NCBI RefSeq assembly: GCF_040931995.1
Contig: NZ_CP162412.1
Location: 2,581,001 to 2,645,000, forward strand
DNA: 64,000 bases
Reading direction: 5' to 3'
Origin: Pelagovum sp. HNIBRBA483
GTDB taxonomy: Bacteria; Pseudomonadota; Alphaproteobacteria; Rhodobacterales; Rhodobacteraceae
The notes under the pieces are model-generated. The model saw only the letters and a program-made list of their open reading frames with translations, did no database searches and was not told where the DNA came from. A program made the translations under genes and the position numbers. Of the stretch, positions 33,543 to 40,560 are shown in pieces. Within the stretch, counting starts at the first letter, position 1. The number at the start of each line of letters is the position of its first letter.

Positions 33543-35677
33543 CGCTGGCGCGGGTGTTGACGCTGGACTGGTCTGCGGCGGGCGCGCCGAAGCGGGGGGC
33601 GGATTCGATCTGGATCGGGGATACTGACGCGCATGGCACCGCCACCCATAACCTGCCGACCCGCGCAGATGCGCTCGATTGGCTGGAACGCCGGATCGCG
33701 GGGGAAGCTGGCACGGTGCTGCTGGCCTGTGATTTTTGCTTTGGCCTGCCTGCGGGCGGGGCGCGGGCAGTGACGGGCGACGACACCGCGCTGACGCTGT
33801 GGGGGTGGTTTGCCGCGCGGATCGAGGATGGCGCTGACAACCGCAATAACTACCGCGCAGTCGCTGCCGAAATGAACCGCCGGTTTGGGGGTGATGGGCC
33901 GTTTTGGGGTAACGGGGCGAAGGAAGACATCCCCAATCTGCCGCGCCGGAAGCCAGCGCTGCCGGAAGGCATAGCGGATTTCCGCAAGGCGGAGCTGGCT
34001 GACCAAACCGCAGGGCAGCGCCCGATGAGCCCGTGGCAGCTGGCGGGCGCGGGGGCGGTGGGCGCGCAGAGCATTCTCGGCATCGCGGCGCTGGAGCGTT
34101 TGCGCGCGCAATTGGCAGCGGCGGGGAAACGGGTCGCTGTGTGGCCCTTTGAGCCGGTGGATGGGGCCGATGTGACTTTTGCCGAGGCGTATTTTTCCCT
34201 CCTTGCGGCGGAGGTGGCGGCGGAGGTCAAAGCGGGTGCGGTGCGGGATGAAGCACAAGTGCGGCTGCATGGGCAGGCGTTCTATGCGCTGGCGGAGGGC
34301 GGCGGGCTTGAGGGGCTGTTGCGGCCCGATGCACCTGCCGAAACGCTCCGTAGCGAAGGCTGGTATCTTGGCGCGGGGCACGCGGATGTGCTGCGCCGCG
34401 CGTTGCCTGCGGTGCTGACACCGCCGCGCCTGCGCAACGATTGCTTTGCGATGCCGCAGGGCGTGGACTGGGTGCCTGTCGATACTGCACTCGCGGCGCT
34501 GGACGCGGCATTGGTGCCGATTGTGACCACAAAGGTGCGCAAGACACATGAGGCGCTTGGCGCGGTGTTGGCGGCGGATACCGTGGCCCGCCGCGCCAAC
34601 CCGCCGCGCCCAAACTCTGCGGTGGACGGCTATGGCTTTGCCCATGCGGCGAGGGGCAGCGGGGTGCAGACAATGCCGCTGGTCACTGGCCGCGCGGCGG
34701 CAGGGCAGCCTTTTGATGGGGCGGTGCCAAGCGCCATGGCGGTGCGCATTCTGACCGGCGCAATCCTGCCCGATGGGGTGGATACCGTGGTGCTGGAGGA
34801 GGACTGCGCCACCGATGGCGCGCGGGTGAGCTTTGACGGGCCAGTGAAGGCGGGCGCGAATACACGCAAGGCAGGCGAGGACATGGATGCGGGCCAGCCC
34901 GCCCTGCCCCGTGGCCACAAGTTGCGCGCGCCCGATCTGGCGCTGCTGTCTGCGCTCGGTATCGGGGAAGTGGAGGTCTATCGCCAACTGCGTGTGGGGG
35001 TGCTCTCAACTGGGGACGAGATTATCTCGCGCCCTGATCTGCCCGCAGAACCGCATCAGATATATGATGCGAACCGGCCTATGCTGCTCTCTCTCGCGGC
35101 GGGCTGGGGGTATGAGGCGGTGGATTTGGGCCATGTGAAGGACCGCCCCGCGCAGATCGCCAAACGGCTCGATGCGGCGGCGGCGAAGGTCGATGTGATC
35201 CTCACCTCGGGTGGCGCATCGGCGGGGGATGAAGATCACGTCTCGCGGCTGTTGCGGGAGCGCGGCACGCTGAGCAGTTGGCGCATAGCGCTGAAACCGG
35301 GGCGGCCACTGGCGCTGGCACTGTGGAACGGTGTTCCGGTATTGGGATTGCCCGGTAATCCGGTGGCGGCGCTGGTGTGTGCGCTGATCTTCGGGCGGCC
35401 TGCGTTCTCAAAACTTGCGGGAAGTGGATGGGCCACGCCGCAGGGCTTTACCGTTCCGGCGGCATTTGAGAAGGCCAAGAAACCGGGGCGGCGGGAATTC
35501 CTGCGCGCGCGGCTCAATGCCGATGGCGCGGCGGAGGTCTTTGGCTCGGAAGGGTCAGGCCGGATCAGCGGGTTGAGCTGGGCCGAGGGGCTGGTGGAAC
35601 TGCCCGATGGCGCGGTAACTGTGAAAAAAGGCGATCCGGTGCGGTTCCTTCCCTACAGCGGCTTTGGCCTGAACTAA
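33539..35677 (+). CDS. moeA: MoeA molybdopterin molybdotransferase with an extra N-terminal domain
   Basis: A 712-aa fusion. Residues about 305-712 are a full-length MoeA, which inserts molybdate or tungstate into the pterin: PPRPNSAVDGYGFAH, RAAAGQPFDGAVPSAMAVRI, RILTGAILPDGVDTVVLEED, GVLSTGDEIISR and VILTSGGASAGDEDHV, then LPGNPVAALVC. Residues 1-300 are an additional domain beginning RVLTLDWSAAGAPKRGADS and containing VLLACDFCFGLPAGG; the spaced Asp residues suggest an RNase-H-like (DUF429-type) fold, but this is inference. Similar stand-alone proteins are labelled 'molybdopterin guanine dinucleotide synthesis' in relatives. The GTG start overlaps mobB. The gene converges on the TusA-like gene with overlapping stops. 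Confidence 0.85.
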   Translation: MTLARVLTLDWSAAGAPKRGADSIWIGDTDAHGTATHNLPTRADALDWLERRIAGEAGTVLLACDFCFGLPAGGARAVTGDDTALTLWGWFAARIEDGADNRNNYRAVAAEMNRRFGGDGPFWGNGAKEDIPNLPRRKPALPEGIADFRKAELADQTAGQRPMSPWQLAGAGAVGAQSILGIAALERLRAQLAAAGKRVAVWPFEPVDGADVTFAEAYFSLLAAEVAAEVKAGAVRDEAQVRLHGQAFYALAEGGGLEGLLRPDAPAETLRSEGWYLGAGHADVLRRALPAVLTPPRLRNDCFAMPQGVDWVPVDTALAALDAALVPIVTTKVRKTHEALGAVLAADTVARRANPPRPNSAVDGYGFAHAARGSGVQTMPLVTGRAAAGQPFDGAVPSAMAVRILTGAILPDGVDTVVLEEDCATDGARVSFDGPVKAGANTRKAGEDMDAGQPALPRGHKLRAPDLALLSALGIGEVEVYRQLRVGVLSTGDEIISRPDLPAEPHQIYDANRPMLLSLAAGWGYEAVDLGHVKDRPAQIAKRLDAAAAKVDVILTSGGASAGDEDHVSRLLRERGTLSSWRIALKPGRPLALALWNGVPVLGLPGNPVAALVCALIFGRPAFSKLAGSGWATPQGFTVPAAFEKAKKPGRREFLRARLNADGAAEVFGSEGSGRISGLSWAEGLVELPDGAVTVKKGDPVRFLPYSGFGLN

Positions 35678-35904
35678 GGCGCGCGGCGGATCAGGTAGGC
35701 TCGGGCGGCACCTTCATCGCTGCTGCCCAAAAGCTCGTGACCGGATTCATTGCAAAAGTGCGGCACATCCACCACCGCGGCGGGATCGTCGGCCAAAAGG
35801 CGCAAGACCTGCCCCGGCTGCATCTCCTTCAGGCGCTTACGCGCCTTGAGCACCGGCAGCGGGCATAGAAGGCCCAGCGCATCAATTTCCTGATCCCAAT
35901 TCAT
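35674..35904 (-). CDS. TusA-family sulfurtransferase
   Basis: A 76-aa protein of the TusA/YedF/SirA family, small carriers that hold sulfur as a persulfide. The catalytic Cys-Pro motif is LGLLCPLPVLKARKRL (Cys at about residue 15), with a conserved second half RLLADDPAAVVDVPHFC and a terminal SDEGAARAYLIRRA. ATG 35904 is used; a TTG 18 bases upstream is possible, and neither has a clear ribosome-binding site. Next to fdhD and FDH genes, it may feed sulfur to the cofactor, but general thiolation roles are equally known for the family. Confidence 0.85.
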   Translation of the reverse strand: MNWDQEIDALGLLCPLPVLKARKRLKEMQPGQVLRLLADDPAAVVDVPHFCNESGHELLGSSDEGAARAYLIRRAP

Positions 35905-35983
35905 GGCGTCAGAGATAGGCAAAACGCCGCAAACTGTCTATGGCCCGCATGCGATCCATGGCAGATATTTACCAAGCAAAATA

Positions 35984-36025
35984 GGCTATTTCGATAGAGA
36001 TTCTCTATCAAGCGACGGAATAGCC
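35984..36025. promoter_or_regulatory. Nested palindromes upstream of the NAD-linked FDH genes
   Basis: Inner dyad GATAGAG-ATT-CTCTATC (35993-36009, 7-bp perfect arms) flanked by outer arms GGCTATT (35984-35990) and AATAGCC (36019-36025). It sits 63-104 bases before the fdsGB start and 80 bases before the divergent TusA-like gene. The layout suits a dimeric or tetrameric regulator such as a LysR- or ModE-type protein. No such regulator gene is adjacent. Confidence 0.5.
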
Positions 36026-36087
36026 GAATTGAATGGACAAAGGCGACCTGCGATGACCCGCGCAGGCACAGCGGATGGAGAGTGATC

Positions 36088-37773
36088 ATGGCGCTCGATG
36101 ACAAAACCGGAATCTGGAAATCCGGCAAAGGCAAGGGGCGCAGGACGCCCAAAGGCCGGCAATTGGAAGATGGCGCTTGGGACGAGGTGCGCGCGCTACT
36201 AGGCGACCGCCCGCGCAACCGTGACCTGCTGATCGAGTTCCTGCATCTTATTCAGGACGCATACGGCCACCTTTCCGCCCCGCACTTGCGGGCACTGGCG
36301 GAAGAAATGCGCATGTCGATGGCCGAGATCTGGGAAGTGGCGACTTTTTACGCCCATTTCGACCCCGTGCGCGAAGGGGAAACCCCGCCGCCGGACCTGA
36401 CGATCCGCGTCTGCGAGTCGCTTTCGTGTGAGCTGGCGGGAAGCGAGCAATTGATCGCCGCGTTGGAAAGCGGCATGGACCCTGCCAAGGTCCGCGTTTT
36501 GCGCGCACCCTGCATGGGCCGCTGTGACACCGCGCCGGTGCTGGAGATCGGCCACAAGCATATCGACAACGCCACGCCCGAGAAGGTTGATGCTGCCATC
36601 GCCGCTGGCGATTTCCATGCGGAGATCCCCGCCTACCAAACGCTCGACGCCTATAAGGAAGCAGGCGGCTATGCGGTGCTGGCGGAGCTGCGCGCCAATG
36701 GCGACTGGGAAGCGGTGCAAGAGAAGGTGCTGTCCTCCGGCCTGCGTGGCTTGGGTGGTGCGGGCTTCCCCTCCGGCAAAAAATGGGGATTTGTCCGCGC
36801 CAATGAAGGGCCGCGCTATCTGGCCGTGAACGGTGATGAGGGCGAACCGGGGACGTTCAAAGACCGCTACTATCTGGAGCGCACGCCGCACCTGATGCTG
36901 GAAGGCATGCTGATCGCGGCTTGGGCCGTGGAAGCGGAGAAGTGCTTTATCTACATGCGCGACGAATATCCGGCGGTGCTGCACATCCTCGCCACCGAGA
37001 TCGCCGCGCTGGAGGCAGCAGGCATCGTGGAGGTGGGCTATATCGACCTGCGCCGTGGCGCGGGCGCCTATATCTGCGGCGAAGAGAGCGCGATGATCGA
37101 ATCCATCGAAGGCAAACGCGGCATCCCGCGTATGCGCCCGCCATTCGTGGCGCAGGTGGGTATCTTTGACCGCCCCACATTGGTGCATAACGTGGAAACC
37201 CTGCACTGGGTCGCGCGGGTGTGCCGCGAGGGGGCGGAAATCCTGTCTTCGGTCGAAAGGAACGGCCGCAAGGGGCTGCGCTCCTATTCGGTTTCGGGCC
37301 GCGTGGCGAAGCCGGGGGTTTACCTGTTGCCCGCAGGCTCGACCATCAGCGATGTGATCGACGCGGCGGGCAGAATGGCCGAAGGTCACAGCTTCAAAGC
37401 CTATCAACCGGGAGGGCCATCCTCGGGGCTGCTGCCTGCGTCGATGAACGACATTCCGCTCGATTTCGACACGTTGCAACCGCATGGCACCTTTATCGGG
37501 TCGGCGGCTGTTGTTGTGCTCTCGGACAAGGACAAGGCGCGGGATGCTGCGCTGAACATGCTGCGGTTCTTTGAGAGCGAAAGCTGCGGGCAATGCACGC
37601 CGTGCCGCGTCGGCTGCGAAAAGGCCGTGAAGCTGATGCAGGCGGATCGCTGGGACCAAGACCTACTTGCCGATCTGTGCACGGTGATGGCCGATGCCTC
37701 GATCTGTGGATTGGGGCAAGCCGCGCCGAACCCGATCAAACTGACCATGAAACATTTTGCGGATGAGGTCTGA
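36088..37773 (+). CDS. fdsB: NAD-linked formate dehydrogenase, fused FdsG-FdsB (diaphorase) subunit
   Basis: A 561-aa fusion of a NuoE-like and a NuoF-like module; it takes electrons from FdsA and reduces NAD+. Residues about 1-165: HLRALAEEMRMSMAEIWEVA, then 2Fe-2S ligands in CESLSCELAG and CMGRCDTAP. Residues about 215-561: FMN/NAD site GLRGLGGAGFPSGKKWGF, NGDEGEPGTFKDRYYLE, RGAGAYICGEESAM, and 4Fe-4S ligands SCGQCTPCRVGCEK with a distal Cys in ASICGLGQ. Rhodobacter capsulatus encodes these as separate FdsG and FdsB; a fused form is known for Methylobacterium FDH1, which contains tungsten. ATG 36088 is favoured over GTG 36082 because GGAGAG is better spaced. Confidence 0.93.
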   Translation: MALDDKTGIWKSGKGKGRRTPKGRQLEDGAWDEVRALLGDRPRNRDLLIEFLHLIQDAYGHLSAPHLRALAEEMRMSMAEIWEVATFYAHFDPVREGETPPPDLTIRVCESLSCELAGSEQLIAALESGMDPAKVRVLRAPCMGRCDTAPVLEIGHKHIDNATPEKVDAAIAAGDFHAEIPAYQTLDAYKEAGGYAVLAELRANGDWEAVQEKVLSSGLRGLGGAGFPSGKKWGFVRANEGPRYLAVNGDEGEPGTFKDRYYLERTPHLMLEGMLIAAWAVEAEKCFIYMRDEYPAVLHILATEIAALEAAGIVEVGYIDLRRGAGAYICGEESAMIESIEGKRGIPRMRPPFVAQVGIFDRPTLVHNVETLHWVARVCREGAEILSSVERNGRKGLRSYSVSGRVAKPGVYLLPAGSTISDVIDAAGRMAEGHSFKAYQPGGPSSGLLPASMNDIPLDFDTLQPHGTFIGSAAVVVLSDKDKARDAALNMLRFFESESCGQCTPCRVGCEKAVKLMQADRWDQDLLADLCTVMADASICGLGQAAPNPIKLTMKHFADEV

Positions 37774-37776
37774 GCC

Positions 37777-40554
37777 ATGAGCGAGCCGATCAAATTCACC
37801 CTCGACGACCGTGACGTGACCGCCGCTGAAGGCGAAACCATCTGGGATGTGGCCAAGCGCGAAGGCAAGACGATCCCACATCTGTGCCACAAGGACCAGA
37901 ACGGCTACCGCCCTGACGGTAACTGCCGCGCCTGCGTGGTGGAGATCGACGGCGAGCGGACGCTGGCGCCCTCCTGCTGCCGCGCACCCTCAAACGGCAT
38001 GGTCGTCAAGACCGAGAGCGAGCGGGCCGTGAAATCCCGCCAGATGGTGATGGAGCTGCTGCTGGCAGACCAACCTGAGCGCGAGGCGGCGCATGATGCC
38101 TCCTCCCACCTGTGGGATATGGCCGAGGCCAATGGCGTGAGCGAGAGCCGTTTCCCGACGCTGGAAGCGGAGCGCATTCCACTGCTGGACGACAGCCATG
38201 TGGCGATGCGCGTCAACCTCGATGCCTGTATCCAGTGCGGGCTGTGCGTGCGCGCCTGCCGCGAGGTTCAGGTGAACGACGTGATCGGCATGGCGGGGCG
38301 TGGGCATGACGCCTACCCGACCTTTGACCTTGCCGATCCGATGGGCGCATCAACCTGCGTGGCTTGTGGCGAATGTGTGCAGGCCTGCCCGACAGGGGCG
38401 CTGATGCCCGCCACGGTGCTGGACGATGCGCAGCAGGGCGATAGTGCCGACTATGATGAAGAAGTGAAATCGGTCTGCCCGTTCTGTGGTGTGGGATGCC
38501 AAGTTTCGCTGAAAATCAAAGACAACAAGGTCAAATATGTGGAAGGGATCAATGGCCCTGCCAACGAGGGGCGGCTCTGTGTTAAGGGGCGTTTCGGCTT
38601 TGACTACATCCACCACCCGCATCGCCTGACCAAGCCGCTGATCCGCAAGGAAGGCGCGCCGAAGGGGCTGAATGTGGACCCTGCGAACCCGCTGACCCAT
38701 TTCCGCGAAGCAAGCTGGGAAGAGGCGCTGGATCGTGCGGCAGGTGGCATGCGCGACCTCAAAGCGGCGCATGGTGGGCAAGCGGTGGCGGGCTTTGGCT
38801 CGGCCAAATGCACCAACGAGGAAGCCTATCTGTTCCAGAAGCTGATCCGGCAGGGCTTTGGCCATAACAACGTCGATCACTGCACCCGTTTGTGCCACGC
38901 CTCATCGGTGGCGGCATTGATGGAAAACGTAGGCTCGGGCGCGGTGACGGCGACCTTCAACCAGATCGAAAACGCCGATGTGGCGATCGTGATCGGGGCG
39001 AACCCGATCGAGAACCACCCCGTTGCAGCGACCTATTTCAAGCAGTTCACCAAGCGCGGCGGCAAGCTGATCGTGATGGATCCGCGCGGCGTCGGCCTGC
39101 GCCGCTTCGCGACGCATATGCTGCAATTCCGCCCCGGTGCGGATGTGTCGATGCTCAATGCGATCATGCATGTGATCGTCGAGGAGGAGCTTTACGACCA
39201 AAGCTACATCGAGAAGTTCACCGAGAACTGGGAAGCAGAGAAAGCGCACCTGAAGGACTTCTCGCCCGAGAAGATGGAAGGCATCTGCGGCATTCCCGCC
39301 GAGACATTGCGGCAGGTTGCGCGTGATTTTGCCACCGCCAAGGCGGGGATGATCTTTTGGGGCATGGGCGTGAGCCAGCACATCCACGGCACGGACAATT
39401 CGCGCTGCCTGATCAGCCTTGCGCTGATGACGGGCAATGTCGGCAAGCCGGGCGCGGGCCTGCACCCGCTGCGCGGCCAGAACAACGTTCAGGGTGCCTC
39501 GGATGCCGGTCTGATCCCGATGTTCCTGCCTGATTACCAAAGCGTGACCGATGATGGCGTGCGCTCGGCCTTTACCGATATTTGGCAGAGTGGCGATTTC
39601 TCCAACGAGAAGGGCCTTACCGTCACCGAAATCCTTGATGCGGTGCATGCGGGGATGGTGAAGGGGATGTATATCCTCGGCGAAAACCCTGCGATGTCTG
39701 ACCCTGATGTGACCCACGCGCGCGAGGCATTGGCGGCGCTGGAGCATCTGGTGGTGCAGGATATCTTCGTGACGGAAACGGCGAACTATGCCGATGTGAT
39801 CCTGCCTGCGGCGGCGTTTTATGAGAAGGCCGGCACCGTCACCAACACCAACCGGCAGGTGCAGATCGCGCGGCCTGCGGTGACGCCTCCGGGAGAGGCG
39901 CGGGAGGATTGGGCGATCACCGTGGCACTGGCCAACAAGTTGGGGCTTGGGTGGGACTACAAGCACCCGTCCGAGGTGTTTGCCGAGATGAAAAAGGGCA
40001 TGAAGTCGCTCAACAACATCACTTGGGACCGTTTGGAGGCGCAAGGCGCTGTGACCTATCCGTCGCTTTCGCCGGAAGATCCGGGCCAGCCAATTGTCTT
40101 TGGGGATGGGTTCCCCCGCGCGGAAGGCCGCGCGCGGTTCACCCCTGCCAGCGTGATCGCGCCGGACGAAACACCGGATGCCGATTACCCGATGGTGCTG
40201 ACCACGGGCCGCCAGTTGGAGCATTGGCACACGGGCTCGATGACGCGGCGCTCGAAGGTGCTGGATGCGTTGGAGCCGGAGGCCAACTGTTCGCTGAACC
40301 CATCGACCCTGCGCAAGCTGGGTGTAGAGCCGGGTGGCTGGGTGACGTTGGAAACGCGGCGCGGATCGGTGACGCTGCTGGCGCGCGCGGATCGCGCTGT
40401 GGCGCCGGACATGGTGTTCCTGCCCTTTGCCTATGTGGAAGCGGCGGCGAATATCCTGACCAACCCTGCGCTGGACCCGTTCGGGAAGATCCCCGAATTC
40501 AAGTTCTCTGCCGTGCGGGTGCGCAAGGCCGAGGGAGTGATTGCCGCCGAATAA
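37777..40554 (+). CDS. fdsA: NAD-linked formate dehydrogenase alpha subunit FdsA
   Basis: Catalytic subunit (925 aa) oxidising formate in the cytoplasm; no TAT signal is present. Residues 1-80 form a 2Fe-2S domain (HLCHKDQNGYRPDGNCRAC). A His/Cys segment and two ferredoxin clusters follow (CIQCGLCVRACREVQ, CVACGECVQACPTGA), then a proximal 4Fe-4S site CPFCGVGCQVSLK with NEGRLCVKGRFG. The Mo/W active site reads DHCTRLCHASSVAAL, with Cys in place of selenocysteine. IVIGANPIENHP and RGQNNVQGASDAG bind the two pterin nucleotides. It begins 3 bases after the fused subunit. No fdsD gene follows; the next gene is an opposing autotransporter. Confidence 0.95.
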   Translation: MSEPIKFTLDDRDVTAAEGETIWDVAKREGKTIPHLCHKDQNGYRPDGNCRACVVEIDGERTLAPSCCRAPSNGMVVKTESERAVKSRQMVMELLLADQPEREAAHDASSHLWDMAEANGVSESRFPTLEAERIPLLDDSHVAMRVNLDACIQCGLCVRACREVQVNDVIGMAGRGHDAYPTFDLADPMGASTCVACGECVQACPTGALMPATVLDDAQQGDSADYDEEVKSVCPFCGVGCQVSLKIKDNKVKYVEGINGPANEGRLCVKGRFGFDYIHHPHRLTKPLIRKEGAPKGLNVDPANPLTHFREASWEEALDRAAGGMRDLKAAHGGQAVAGFGSAKCTNEEAYLFQKLIRQGFGHNNVDHCTRLCHASSVAALMENVGSGAVTATFNQIENADVAIVIGANPIENHPVAATYFKQFTKRGGKLIVMDPRGVGLRRFATHMLQFRPGADVSMLNAIMHVIVEEELYDQSYIEKFTENWEAEKAHLKDFSPEKMEGICGIPAETLRQVARDFATAKAGMIFWGMGVSQHIHGTDNSRCLISLALMTGNVGKPGAGLHPLRGQNNVQGASDAGLIPMFLPDYQSVTDDGVRSAFTDIWQSGDFSNEKGLTVTEILDAVHAGMVKGMYILGENPAMSDPDVTHAREALAALEHLVVQDIFVTETANYADVILPAAAFYEKAGTVTNTNRQVQIARPAVTPPGEAREDWAITVALANKLGLGWDYKHPSEVFAEMKKGMKSLNNITWDRLEAQGAVTYPSLSPEDPGQPIVFGDGFPRAEGRARFTPASVIAPDETPDADYPMVLTTGRQLEHWHTGSMTRRSKVLDALEPEANCSLNPSTLRKLGVEPGGWVTLETRRGSVTLLARADRAVAPDMVFLPFAYVEAAANILTNPALDPFGKIPEFKFSAVRVRKAEGVIAAE

Positions 40555-40560
40555 GCCACG

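Noticed and set aside
33350-34987. 545-codon minus-strand frame
   Set aside because: Antisense to mobB and moeA; translation is rich in Arg, His and Gln with no recognisable motif or ribosome-binding site.
36199-37659. 486-codon minus-strand frame
   Set aside because: Entirely antisense to the fused FdsG-FdsB gene; Arg/His-rich low-quality translation without any family motif. Long antisense frames are common in high-G+C codon usage.
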